From Bordetella flabilis (GTDB taxonomy: Bacteria > Pseudomonadota > Gammaproteobacteria > Burkholderiales > Burkholderiaceae_B): 64,000 nt of DNA. Shown here piece after piece: positions 52,798 through 61,484 of this stretch (position 1 is its first letter; every line of letters begins with the position of its first letter). Location: contig NZ_CP016172.1 of the NCBI RefSeq assembly GCF_001676725.1, positions 2,914,001 through 2,978,000 on the forward strand, read 5' to 3'. The notes beneath the pieces are model-generated. The model saw nothing but the letters and a program-made list of their open reading frames with translations. It had not been told where the DNA came from and ran no database searches. The translations under genes were made by a program, and so were the position numbers.

Positions 52798-53823
52798 GTG
52801 CAGTGCTCACCACTCGGTGCTCGTCAGGACGCCGGCGACCGCAGGTTTTCCATCCGCCGCCGCTTGTTCGCGTCCCTCGCAGCCGCCATCGGCATCGCCA
52901 TGGCTGGCCGCGCCGCCGCGGCTGACTATCCCAGCCAATCGATCCAGCTCATCATTTCCTTTCCGCCTGGCGGCGCCACCGATGTGCTGGCGCGCGAACT
53001 GGCGATCAAGATGGGCGCGGTGCTGGACCAGAGCATCGTCGTGGTGAACCGCCCCGGCGCCGCCGGGTTGATCGGCATGCAGGCGGCCGCGCGATCCAAC
53101 CCGGACGGCTACACGCTCTACATCTCGTCCGTCGGCTCGACCACCATCAACGAAGCGATCAACGGCGTTCAACGTATCACGCTGGACGATCTGGACGCTG
53201 TCGGCGGCATCGCCAGCGCGCCGCACATCCTGGTCACGCCCGCCCAGTCGGGCATCCGGGACGTCAAAGGCCTGGTCGAGCATCTGAAGGCCAAACAGGG
53301 CGCGGCCAACTATGCGTCCATGGGCGCCGGTACGCTGTCGAACCTGGAGGCCGAGATTTTCAAGGAACAGACAGGTGTCCAGGCCGTGCAGATTCCGTAC
53401 AAGGGAAGCAGCCAGGCGCTGCCCGAGGTGATTTCCGGATCATCCATCTTCATGTTCGACAGCCCCTCCAGTTCGCTGCCCCAGCAGAAGGCCGGCCGCA
53501 TCAATGTGCTGGCCGTCGCCTCCGCCGAGCGCCTGGCTTCGTTGCCGGACGTGCCCACGCTGAGCGAGCTGGGCATCAAGGGGCTGGAGTCGGAGAACCT
53601 CTTTGCCCTGATGGTGCCCAAGGGGACACCGGCCGATCGCGTCGCGATCGTCGCCAAGGCCCTCAAGACGGTCCAGGCCGACCCGGCATTCCAGAAAGCC
53701 ATCGAGGGTCCGGGCTTCGAAATCAGCGAGATTTCGGGGGCGGATACGCCACGCTTCATCCAGGCCCAACGTGCATTCTGGAAGCAGAAGGTGCAGAGTC
53801 TGCATATCAGCGCCGCCCAATAG
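52798..53823 (+). CDS. Bug-family (TctC) periplasmic receptor
   Basis: 341 residues from GTG 52798, chosen for AAGGGG 8 bp upstream; longer frames have no ribosome-binding site. The leader contains IRRRLFASLAAAIGIAMAGR and ends near AAAADYP. Family motifs: IQLIISFPPGGATDVLARELA, VNRPGAAGLIGMQAAARSN, ANYASMGAGTLSNLEAEIFK and QIPYKGSSQALPEVISGS. It is cotranscribed with a gamma-glutamyltransferase gene 44 bp downstream and divergent from a LysR gene. A gamma-glutamyl compound or its product is a reasonable ligand guess. Confidence 0.9.
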   Translation: MQCSPLGARQDAGDRRFSIRRRLFASLAAAIGIAMAGRAAAADYPSQSIQLIISFPPGGATDVLARELAIKMGAVLDQSIVVVNRPGAAGLIGMQAAARSNPDGYTLYISSVGSTTINEAINGVQRITLDDLDAVGGIASAPHILVTPAQSGIRDVKGLVEHLKAKQGAANYASMGAGTLSNLEAEIFKEQTGVQAVQIPYKGSSQALPEVISGSSIFMFDSPSSSLPQQKAGRINVLAVASAERLASLPDVPTLSELGIKGLESENLFALMVPKGTPADRVAIVAKALKTVQADPAFQKAIEGPGFEISEISGADTPRFIQAQRAFWKQKVQSLHISAAQ

Positions 53824-53867
53824 GGCCGACAGGCCACCGATCAACCTCCTTTTTGCCATCAGCCGCC

Positions 53868-55466
53868 ATGCCCTTCGCCGATCCCTTCTGGAAACTCCCC
53901 TACCCTTCCCAACGCATGCCGCTGTTGGCCGACAACGTCGTCAGCACCTCCCAACCGCTGGCCAGCTCGGCGGGCTTGCAGATGTATGCGAAAGGAGGCA
54001 ATGCCATCGACGCCGCGCTGGCCACGGCCATCGCCCTGACCGTGGTCGAGCCCTGCATGAACGGCATCGGCGGGGACATGTTCGCCATCGTCTGGCACAA
54101 GGGCGAAATGCATGGACTGAACGCCTCCGGGCGTGCGCCGGCGGCGTGGGAAACCTCGCGCTTCGCGGGCATGGACGGCATGGACAAGATCGGCTGGGGC
54201 AGCGTCACGGTCCCGGGCACGGTATCGGGGTGGCGCGCCATCTGGGAGAAGTTCGGTTCGCTGCCCTTCGAGGATCTGTTCGAACCGGCGATCCGCTATG
54301 CGCGCGACGGCTACGTGGTTTCCCCCACGGTCCACCGGCAATGGCAGAAGCAGGTGCCCGAACTCAGCGGCCAGCCCGGCTACCGCGAGGCTTTCGCGCC
54401 CAATGGGCGTGCGCCGCTGCCCGGCGAGCGCTTCCGCTGCCCCGGGCAGGCCGCCACCCTGGAATCGATCGCCCGGACCAAGGGCGAAAGTTTCTATCGC
54501 GGTGAACTCGCCGCGGCGATCGCGACCCATGCGCGCAATACCGGCGGCCTGATGACCGAGGCGGATCTGGCGGCGCATACGGCGGATTGGGTGCAGCCCA
54601 TCCGCGTGCAATACCGCGACCACGAGCTGTACGAGATAGGGCCCAATGGCCAGGGCATCGGCGCCCTGATGGCGCTGGGCATGCTGAGCCATTTCGATCT
54701 GCGGGAATCGGGGCTCGACACGGCCCGGACCCTGCATTTGCAGATCGAGGCGATGAGACTGGCCTTCGCCGACATGTACGAGTACGTCGGCGACCCCGCC
54801 CACATGCCGATCACCGCGGAGCACTTGCTCGATCCCGCCTACCTGGCCGAGCGGGCCCGGCTCATCGATCCCGCCCGCGCCGGCGCGCCGCGCCCGGGAT
54901 CGCCCCATAGCGGCGGCACGGTGTACCTGACGGCGGCCGATCGCCATGGCACCATGGTGTCGTTCATCCAGTCCAACTTCAAGGGCTTCGGCTCGGGCGT
55001 CGTGGTGCCGGATACCGGCATCGCCCTGCATAACCGCGGCTGGGGCTTCAGCACGCGCCCCGGGCACGCGAACGTCGTCGCGCCCGGCAAGCGGCCCTTC
55101 CACACCATCATTCCGGGTTTCCTGATGAAGGGAGGCCAGCCATTGATGAGTTTCGGCTTGATGGGTGGGTCCATGCAGGCGCAAGGCCATCTGCAGGTGG
55201 TCAGCCGCATCGCCGACTTCGGCCAGAATCCCCAGGCGGCCAGCGATGCGCCGCGCTGGCGGATCACGGACGACAACCTGAGCGTAGCCGTGGAGTGGAA
55301 CACGCCGCCGGAAGTGGTGGCGCAGTTGCGCGAGATGGGGCACGACATCGAACTCGCGCCGCGCTTCAACCTGGAATTCGGCAGCGCGCAGATGGCGATG
55401 CGACTGGGCGACAGCTACCTGGCGGCTTCGGATCACCGCAAGGACGGATACCCCGTGGGTTATTGA
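53868..55466 (+). CDS. Gamma-glutamyltransferase family protein
   Basis: 532 residues. The autoprocessing nucleophile is T351 in SGGTVYLTAADRHGTMV, preceded by the proenzyme part with ATAIALTVVEPCMNGIGGD. The C-terminal subunit shows PGFLMKGGQPLMSFGLMGGSMQAQGH, where GGS contacts substrate in this family. Enzymes of this type cleave gamma-glutamyl bonds of glutathione and other amides by self-cleavage into two subunits. No signal peptide is visible, so it may be a cytoplasmic member rather than the periplasmic glutathione enzyme. It follows a Bug receptor gene under a divergent LysR regulator. Confidence 0.88.
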   Translation: MPFADPFWKLPYPSQRMPLLADNVVSTSQPLASSAGLQMYAKGGNAIDAALATAIALTVVEPCMNGIGGDMFAIVWHKGEMHGLNASGRAPAAWETSRFAGMDGMDKIGWGSVTVPGTVSGWRAIWEKFGSLPFEDLFEPAIRYARDGYVVSPTVHRQWQKQVPELSGQPGYREAFAPNGRAPLPGERFRCPGQAATLESIARTKGESFYRGELAAAIATHARNTGGLMTEADLAAHTADWVQPIRVQYRDHELYEIGPNGQGIGALMALGMLSHFDLRESGLDTARTLHLQIEAMRLAFADMYEYVGDPAHMPITAEHLLDPAYLAERARLIDPARAGAPRPGSPHSGGTVYLTAADRHGTMVSFIQSNFKGFGSGVVVPDTGIALHNRGWGFSTRPGHANVVAPGKRPFHTIIPGFLMKGGQPLMSFGLMGGSMQAQGHLQVVSRIADFGQNPQAASDAPRWRITDDNLSVAVEWNTPPEVVAQLREMGHDIELAPRFNLEFGSAQMAMRLGDSYLAASDHRKDGYPVGY

Positions 55467-55745
55467 AGCGGCCTTGTGGGTGAGCCGCTGGCGCAAGCGT
55501 ATGCGGCGGCGGCGCCACTGACCGCAGCACCTGCCGAAAGCGCTTCGCGCCGAAGCAGCCGATGCCGCCTGTAGTGTTTTCTAAAGGCATGGCAAGGGGC
55601 AGCGGGCCACAGGCAACAGGCCCGGCAACGGAGGCGCGGTGTTGACGCCTGTAAACGCTGGGCAGAGCGCGACGGGCGCTACGAGGAAATATTCGCCGCC
55701 ATGAATCCAGATCGATGACCATCCGAACCCGAGAAAAACAGTCCG
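55467..55745. other. Gap between the transferase gene and the VOC pseudogene
   Basis: About 280 bp without a supported gene. It is G+C-rich and includes short frames only on the shadow strand. It may hold the degraded 5' part of the VOC pseudogene that follows, but no recognisable piece was found. Confidence 0.3.
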
Positions 55746-56015
55746 CCCCGGAAGCGCGACGGCTGCGACATCGTGCTGGATAGCACGAGCGAAGCCGTCG
55801 CATGGCCGGGCCGCTTCCATTTCCGCTTCGAGCTGCCGACGCTGCGGAAGGTCGAGGCGCTGTAACAGGCGTTCAAAACGGAAGGCGTCCATATGGAGAC
55901 CGAGGTCTTCAATAACTCGCGGGGCTCACGCTTCTTCTGCCGCACGCCCGAGGGTGTGATGATCGAGGTGAATACGCGCGAGGACGAAGCGGAAGATTGG
56001 CGCAAGCTGTTCTGA
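55746..56015 (+). pseudogene. VOC/glyoxalase-family protein, C-terminal remnant with internal stop
   Basis: A continuous frame reads GCDIVLDSTSEAVAWPGRFH, then FRFELPTLRKVEAL, a TAA stop at 55863-55865, and QAFKTEGVHMETEVFNNSRG, FFCRTPEGVMIEVNTRED and a final TGA at 56013-56015. The alternation FRFELP ... EGVHMETEVFN ... RFFCRTPEGVMIEV matches a vicinal-oxygen-chelate half-domain of the glyoxalase/bleomycin-resistance type, with E in MIEV as a candidate metal ligand. There is no supported start upstream and the frame is interrupted, so this is a decayed gene. Confidence 0.75.
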
Positions 56016-56176
56016 TCCCGCCATGACGTCCGCCATAACGCGCCCAGGCCGCGATGAAAGGCGGCGTAGCCCGTGCAGGTGTGCATGACGCCGCCTTCCC
56101 GCAAGATCGCCACGCCAGAAGGCGCCACATCACCGCGAAAATGCGGCAAAATCGCGGTCCCGTAGACAGGTTCCCC

Positions 56177-57061
56177 ATGCTCGCCGCCCGCACTCCCCTG
56201 GTACCGCTATTGTCTGTCCTGGCTTCCGTGACCTTCCTGGCGCTGGGAACCTCCTGGGCGAAGCACACGCTTTTTCCGCTGGTGGGAGCCGAGGGCACGA
56301 CAGCGGTACGTGTCGGTTTCTCGGCCTTGCTGCTGCTCGTATTGTGGCGTCCATGGCGTTGGCGCTTGCGGGCCAGGGATGCCATAGGGATCCTATGCTA
56401 CGGCGCGGCGCTGGGCGCGATGAATCTGTGTTTTTACCTGGCCCTGCGCACGATTCCGTTCGGCATCGCCGTGGCGATCGAGTTCTCCGGACCATTGATG
56501 GTCGCGCTGCTGGCTTCGCGCCGGCTCTTCGACTTCGTCTGGGTATTGCTCGCCGTCGCCGGACTGGGCTTGTTGCTCCCCATGGTGAACAGCGTCAGCA
56601 CGCTCGATCCGTCCGGCGTCATGTTCGCGCTGGCGGCCGCAGTCTTGTGGGCGACGTATATCGTCGCCGGAAAGCGTGTGGGGCATTTGCACGCCGGCCA
56701 CTCCGTCTCGCTGGGGCTGACCGTGGCCGCGTTGGTGGCCGTGCCCATAGGCGTGGCGCAGGCGGGTGCGGCGCTGTTGTCGCCCACCGTCCTGGTTGTG
56801 GGACTGGGCGTGGCGGCTCTTTCCAGCGCCATTCCGATATCGCTGGAAATGGTGGCGCTGAAGCGGCTGCCCAAACAGGCGTTCGGAATCATGCTCAGCA
56901 TGGAACCCGCGATGGCCGCCCTGCTGGCCCTGGCCCTGCTGGATGAGCACCTGGGCGCGACGCAGTGGATCGCGATCGCCTTGATCGTGGCCGCCTCGAT
57001 GGGTAGCGCCTTCACGGCGCAGCGGCCCACCGTTACACCGGCGGTTTCCCTGCAGGGATAG
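56177..57061 (+). CDS. rhtA: EamA/RhtA-family inner-membrane exporter
   Basis: 294 residues from ATG 56177. Ten hydrophobic segments in two EamA repeats, including VLASVTFLALGTSWAKHTLF, AIEFSGPLMVALLASRR and LSMEPAMAALLALALLDEHLG, give the drug/metabolite transporter fold. The order and the LKRLPKQAFGIMLSMEPA segment fit RhtA, the threonine/homoserine exporter. It should use proton exchange to export small neutral amino acids. It lies 58 bp upstream of a ketopantoate-reductase gene, which may be cotranscribed. Exact substrate is inferred from family. Confidence 0.83.
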   Translation: MLAARTPLVPLLSVLASVTFLALGTSWAKHTLFPLVGAEGTTAVRVGFSALLLLVLWRPWRWRLRARDAIGILCYGAALGAMNLCFYLALRTIPFGIAVAIEFSGPLMVALLASRRLFDFVWVLLAVAGLGLLLPMVNSVSTLDPSGVMFALAAAVLWATYIVAGKRVGHLHAGHSVSLGLTVAALVAVPIGVAQAGAALLSPTVLVVGLGVAALSSAIPISLEMVALKRLPKQAFGIMLSMEPAMAALLALALLDEHLGATQWIAIALIVAASMGSAFTAQRPTVTPAVSLQG

Positions 57062-57122
57062 CGATGGAATAAACCCGGCTCCCGGCGCGTTCTGACTACG
57101 TTGCACATACCGGAGAGTCGTG

Positions 57123-58076
57123 ATGGAGAACGCTAAGCCGCGTATCGGCGTTATCGGTGCCGGGGCCATCGGTGGCTTCTACGGCGGACTTTTGGCCCGC
57201 CGCGGCCGAGAGGTGCATTTTCTATTGCGTAGCGAGTATTCCGCCGTTGCCACGGAAGGCATACGGATCGAAAGCAAGGAGCACGGCGACGTCCACCTGG
57301 ATCGGGTACACGCCCATCGCAGCCCGGACGAGATGCCGCCCTGCGATTGGCTGCTGCTGGGGACCAAGGCGGTTTCCAACACCGAAGTGGCGCCCACGCT
57401 GGCCCGCATCGCCGCCCCGGGCGCCCGGCTGATCGTCATGCAGAACGGACTGGGTGTGGAAGATGAATTGCACAAGCGGCTGCCGCCCGACCTTCATGTG
57501 GTCGGCGGCCTGTGCTACACCGCCGTAGAGCACCTCGCAGCGGGGCACTTGCGCCATATCGCCTACAGCGGACTGCACCTGGGCTATCACTCGGGGCCCG
57601 CGGCCACGCCAGCCCGGCGTGCCGCCGTCCTGGAGGAAGGCGTGGCGCTTTTCGCGGAGACGGGCATCGCCGCGATGGCGGTCGCTGACCTGACGGCTGC
57701 GCGCTGGCGGAAATTGCTGTGGAACATTCCGTTCAATGGCCTTAGCGTACTGCTGGACTGCGGCATCACGGATCTCGTCGGGCACGCCGATACCTATGCG
57801 TTGGCAAGGGGCATGATGGAAGAAGTCGCGGGCGCGGCAGCAAGCTGCGGCCATCCGCTGCCCGCTGATGCCGTGGTCCAGACGATGGCGCTGAGCTCAT
57901 TCGAGCAAAATTACCATCCCAGCATGGTGTACGACCATCGCCATCGCCGGCCCATGGAGCTGCAGGCGATCTACGACGCGCCTATCCGGGCCGCGCGCGA
58001 CGCCGGTGTGGACATGCCGAAGGTGGAGGCGCTGTACCAGGGCCTGCGGTTCATCGATGCGCGAAACCGCGCCTGA
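57123..58076 (+). CDS. panE: 2-dehydropantoate 2-reductase family protein
   Basis: 317 residues from ATG 57123 (GGAG upstream; GTG 57120 is an alternative). The NADP-binding GVIGAGAIGGFYGGLLARRG motif, LLLGTKAVSNTEVAPTL, MQNGLGVEDEL and the catalytic-lysine helix ARWRKLLWNIPFNGLSVL are present. PanE reduces ketopantoate to pantoate in coenzyme A synthesis. Catabolic paralogues are common in soil and host-associated betaproteobacteria, so this copy may act on another 2-keto acid. Confidence 0.87.
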   Translation: MENAKPRIGVIGAGAIGGFYGGLLARRGREVHFLLRSEYSAVATEGIRIESKEHGDVHLDRVHAHRSPDEMPPCDWLLLGTKAVSNTEVAPTLARIAAPGARLIVMQNGLGVEDELHKRLPPDLHVVGGLCYTAVEHLAAGHLRHIAYSGLHLGYHSGPAATPARRAAVLEEGVALFAETGIAAMAVADLTAARWRKLLWNIPFNGLSVLLDCGITDLVGHADTYALARGMMEEVAGAAASCGHPLPADAVVQTMALSSFEQNYHPSMVYDHRHRRPMELQAIYDAPIRAARDAGVDMPKVEALYQGLRFIDARNRA

Positions 58077-58190
58077 GGCGCCGTCGGCAGCGCCAAGGCC
58101 TGCAAGTCCAGCATCGCAAGGCGAGGCCGGCAAGCCGGGGCCGCCGACCACGCCGTTGCCCCGGATCGACGTCTACGGCGATTCGTGTCT

Positions 58191-59174
58191 TCAACCCGGC
58201 TTGATGTTGCGGTCGCGGATGACGCGGCCCCACATGGCGGACTCGCGGGCGATCTCATCCGCAAGCTCCTGCCGGGTACCGGGTGCGGGCGGCAGGCCGT
58301 GCTTGTCCAGGGCCGCCACCACATCGGGCGACTTCAGCACCTTGACCAACGCGGCGTTCCAGCCATCCAGGATGGGCGCGGGCACCTTCGACGATGCGAC
58401 GAAGGCATACCAGTTGGTGGCGTTGTAGCCCGGGTAAGTCTCCGCGATGGTCGGCAGGTCGGGCAAGGCGGCCATGCGCTTGAGGCCCGTCGTTGCCAGC
58501 GGCACCAGCTTGCCGGCATCGATGCCGGGCTGGGCCGTCGCCAGGGTCGAGAAATAGGAAGCGACGCGGCCGCCCATCAGGTCCTGGAAAGCCGGCGCGC
58601 CGCCCTTGTAGGGGATATGCACGATATCGACCTTAGCCATGTCGATGAGCAGTTCGCCCGCCATGTGGGAGGCCGATCCGTGCCCCGTGGACGCAAAGTC
58701 GATCTTGCCCGGGTTGGCCTTGGCGTACTCCATGAATTGGGCAAAGGTCTTGATGGGCAGACCGCTGTTGACCACCAGCACATTGGGGAAGTTCACACCC
58801 ATGGTGATGGGGGCGAGATCCTTGACCGGGTCATACGACAAGGTCATGAAGTGTGGCGCGATGGCCAGGGGGCCGACGGAGCCGAAGAGGATGGTGCTGC
58901 CATCCGTGGGCCCCTGGTGAGCGACGTACTGGTGAGCGATATTGCCCCCGGCGCCCGGCTTGTTCTCCACGACCACGGTGATACCCAGGTCGTCGGAAAG
59001 CTTCTTGGCGATGATGCGCGCGGCAGCGTCGGACGCACCGCCGGCCGCGAAACCTACGACGATGGTGGCGGTCTTGAAGGGCGGGAAAGCCTTGTCCTGG
59101 GCCTGGCCCATGCCCGGAGCCAGGGCCAATGCGAGCAGGCCCAGGCACGACGACATGAATTGGCGTTTTCTCAT
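58191..59174 (-). CDS. Bug-family (TctC) periplasmic receptor
   Basis: 327 residues from ATG 59174 (AGGAGGAG upstream). A Sec leader (FMSSCLGLLALALAPGMGQAQ) precedes the family motifs ATIVVGFAAGGASDAAARII, VENKPGAGGNIAHQYVAHQG, IDFASTGHGSASHMAGELL and HIPYKGGAPAFQDLMGGRV. It is the last gene of the acyl-CoA operon, 100 bp after the second acyl-CoA dehydrogenase. It likely captures the acid that the operon activates and oxidises. Confidence 0.9.
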   Translation of the reverse strand: MRKRQFMSSCLGLLALALAPGMGQAQDKAFPPFKTATIVVGFAAGGASDAAARIIAKKLSDDLGITVVVENKPGAGGNIAHQYVAHQGPTDGSTILFGSVGPLAIAPHFMTLSYDPVKDLAPITMGVNFPNVLVVNSGLPIKTFAQFMEYAKANPGKIDFASTGHGSASHMAGELLIDMAKVDIVHIPYKGGAPAFQDLMGGRVASYFSTLATAQPGIDAGKLVPLATTGLKRMAALPDLPTIAETYPGYNATNWYAFVASSKVPAPILDGWNAALVKVLKSPDVVAALDKHGLPPAPGTRQELADEIARESAMWGRVIRDRNIKPG

Positions 59175-59274
59175 TATTTTCTCCTCCTGTGGGAGCGCCA
59201 AGTAGACCATCGAACAGCTTGGTCGCACAATCCTCGTCGCCGGCACGCAGGTATGCCGCGCGCCCCCGATCGCG

Positions 59275-60309
59275 CTACGCCACAACGGCAATCAGTTCCT
59301 GGTGAACCTCCCGCCCATGGCGCGCGCCCACGGTCATCGCGCGCTTCAGATACAGCCCGGCATCGTGTTCATCCGCAAAACCGATGGCGCCATGGAATTG
59401 GATGACTTCCTTGGTCACGCGCAGGGCGCATGCCGCGGCGCGATGCTGGGCCGCCGCAGCCGCCCAGCCCTGCCGTAAGCCGCCCCATGCCCGCGCGGCC
59501 TCGCGGACCAGCGCTCGGCTGGCCTTGCTGTCCACATGGCACATCGCCGCGCGATGCTGCAAGGCCTGGAAGCTGCCTATGGGCACGCCGAACTGCCGGC
59601 GCAGCCGCATATATTCCAGTGCGAGCCTGAGCGCCTCGTCCGCCAGCCCGCCGAGGTAAGCCGCATCCAGCAGCCATAGCAGGTGGCGGCCCTGCCGCCA
59701 CGCCCGCAGGCCCCGGTTGCCCTGGAGCACCACCGCCGCGTCCCGCCAGGCGGATGCGCCGATGCGGATATCCGCCAACCCGCTGCCGTCGACCGCAAGG
59801 CGGGTCTCATAGTGCGTTCCGGATGCGCCCTTGGGCACCAGCCGTGCCTCGAAAGAGGTTCCCGTGCCTGTGCCCAGCAACCAGTGGGTCGCCGCCGCTG
59901 CATCCGGGACCAGCGCGGCGGCGTGGCCCGAGCCTTCGACTGCCGTGACCGGAGCCAGCGCGACCAGCGCATCGCCGGCCAGCACCGCCTGCAAGGCGGA
60001 CGCCGACGCATCGTCGCCATGCGCGAGGACGGCTGCCGACGCCATTCCCATGGCCACCGGCGGCATCAGCAAAGCCCGGCCTGCCTCCTCGGCGACCACC
60101 ACCGCCGCGGGTGCGAACAGGCCCAACCCGCCTCGCTCTTCCTGCACGGCAATGCCGAACCAGCCCAGGTCGGCGATGCCTTTCCAGGCCTGCATATCCC
60201 AGGCCCTGCCGCCTTCATGGACGGCCCGCGCCGCCGCGGGTCCCCCCTGGCTGGCGGCGAAATGCGCGGCGCTCTCGCCGATCATGCGCAACTGCGCGGC
60301 GTACTCCAT
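59275..60309 (-). CDS. Acyl-CoA dehydrogenase family protein, small partner
   Basis: 344 residues from ATG 60309, 2 bp after the stop of the first dehydrogenase gene. It has the three-part ACAD fold: helical N-terminal domain, a divergent middle sheet domain (about 115-205) and a C-terminal helical domain with EYMRLRRQFGVPIGSFQALQ, the acyl-CoA/FAD interface, and KEVIQFHGAIGFADEHDAGL. The middle domain is degenerate, as in the non-catalytic or partner subunits of heterotetrameric ACADs that act on bulky or steroid-type acyl-CoAs. It probably pairs with the enzyme encoded upstream. Confidence 0.88.
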   Translation of the reverse strand: MEYAAQLRMIGESAAHFAASQGGPAAARAVHEGGRAWDMQAWKGIADLGWFGIAVQEERGGLGLFAPAAVVVAEEAGRALLMPPVAMGMASAAVLAHGDDASASALQAVLAGDALVALAPVTAVEGSGHAAALVPDAAAATHWLLGTGTGTSFEARLVPKGASGTHYETRLAVDGSGLADIRIGASAWRDAAVVLQGNRGLRAWRQGRHLLWLLDAAYLGGLADEALRLALEYMRLRRQFGVPIGSFQALQHRAAMCHVDSKASRALVREAARAWGGLRQGWAAAAAQHRAAACALRVTKEVIQFHGAIGFADEHDAGLYLKRAMTVGARHGREVHQELIAVVA

Positions 60310-60311
60310 GG

Positions 60312-61484
60312 TCACCCCTTGTTGCCCGCGGCCGGCAGACCCAGGACCCGCGTCGCGATAATGCCGCGCTGCACCTCGCTGCTGCCGCCGTAGATCCCCA
60401 GCCGGCGCGCCTGCAGGAACATCTCCGTGGCATCCAGCAGGTCGTCGCCGTGGCGCACGGGCTCGCGCAACGCCGCCGCCGGACCCGCCGCACGCCGCAC
60501 CAGGTCCAGGAGCAGGTGCATGGTGTCCGTGGCCAGCAGCTTCAGGTAGGCGCTTTCCACCCCCCCTCCCCGCGTGTCGCCGGGCCCGGCCTCGGCCGCC
60601 TCCAGGTAGGCTGCGCACAAGGCCTGCACCTCGACCTCGGCCAACACCGCCTCTTCACGCACGCTGGCCGATAGCTGTTCCGCCGGCGTCGCGCGCAGCA
60701 TCATGCGCAGGCGTTCACGGGCCCGCAGCGCCTGTGCCGGCGACCCGATCCGCAGGCGCTCTTCGCTGAGAACCGCGGTTGCCACGTCCCAGCCCCGGTC
60801 CACGTCGCCGACGACGTTGTCCAGCGGCACGGCAACGTCGTCCAGGAAAACCTCCGCGAACTCGTCATCGCCGGCGATGGTGCGTATGGGACGGCGCCGG
60901 ATGCCGAACGTGCTCATGGGTATGAGGACAAAGGTGATCCCGTCGCGCGGCTTGCCTTCAGTGGAGGTGCGCACCAGCGCGAACATCCAGTCCGCATGAT
61001 GCCCCCACGTCGTCCATATCTTGTGGCCGTTGATGACCAGGTGTCCGTCGCGCACCTCGCCCCGCGTGGAGAGCCTGGCCAGGTCCGAGCCCGCACCGGG
61101 TTCGGAATAGCCCTGGCACCAGATCGTCTCGCCGGCGAGGATCGCCGGAAGGTGCCGTTCACGCTGGGCAGGCGTGCCGCGCGCGATCAGCAAGGGCCCG
61201 ATGTGGTTCAAACCCTGGGTGGGGATGTCGGGCGTTCCCGCCGCGGCCATCTCTTCCATCAGGATCAACTGCTCCATCGGGGTGGCGCCCATGCCGCCGT
61301 ACTCGCGTGGCCAATGTGGCGCGATCCAGCCGCGCCGCGACAGCGTCCTGTACCATTGCATCGCCTGTTCGGGGGACGGACGAAACGTCGCGTGGCGCAA
61401 GGATGGCGGCACATGCTCGCGCAACCAGGTTCGCACCTCAAGACGGAAGGCGGCCTCTGCATCGGACTCGTTTCTGAGGGTCAT
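60312..61484 (-). CDS. Acyl-CoA dehydrogenase family protein, large partner
   Basis: 390 residues. The FAD/substrate motifs are intact: WCQGYSEPGAGSDLARLSTR and INGHKIWTTWGHHADWMFAL in the middle domain. The C-terminal end VQRGIIATRVLGLPAAGNKG is typical for the long-chain/branched ACADs used in degradation pathways. Its start overlaps the ligase gene end by 4 bp (ATGA). It should introduce the first double bond into an acyl-CoA. Confidence 0.9.
   Translation of the reverse strand: MTLRNESDAEAAFRLEVRTWLREHVPPSLRHATFRPSPEQAMQWYRTLSRRGWIAPHWPREYGGMGATPMEQLILMEEMAAAGTPDIPTQGLNHIGPLLIARGTPAQRERHLPAILAGETIWCQGYSEPGAGSDLARLSTRGEVRDGHLVINGHKIWTTWGHHADWMFALVRTSTEGKPRDGITFVLIPMSTFGIRRRPIRTIAGDDEFAEVFLDDVAVPLDNVVGDVDRGWDVATAVLSEERLRIGSPAQALRARERLRMMLRATPAEQLSASVREEAVLAEVEVQALCAAYLEAAEAGPGDTRGGGVESAYLKLLATDTMHLLLDLVRRAAGPAAALREPVRHGDDLLDATEMFLQARRLGIYGGSSEVQRGIIATRVLGLPAAGNKG

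Noticed and set aside
53859..55496. 545-codon open frame on the minus strand
   Set aside because: It is antisense to the gamma-glutamyltransferase gene, has no family motifs and is rich in R, H and A as expected for a shadow frame in G+C-rich DNA.
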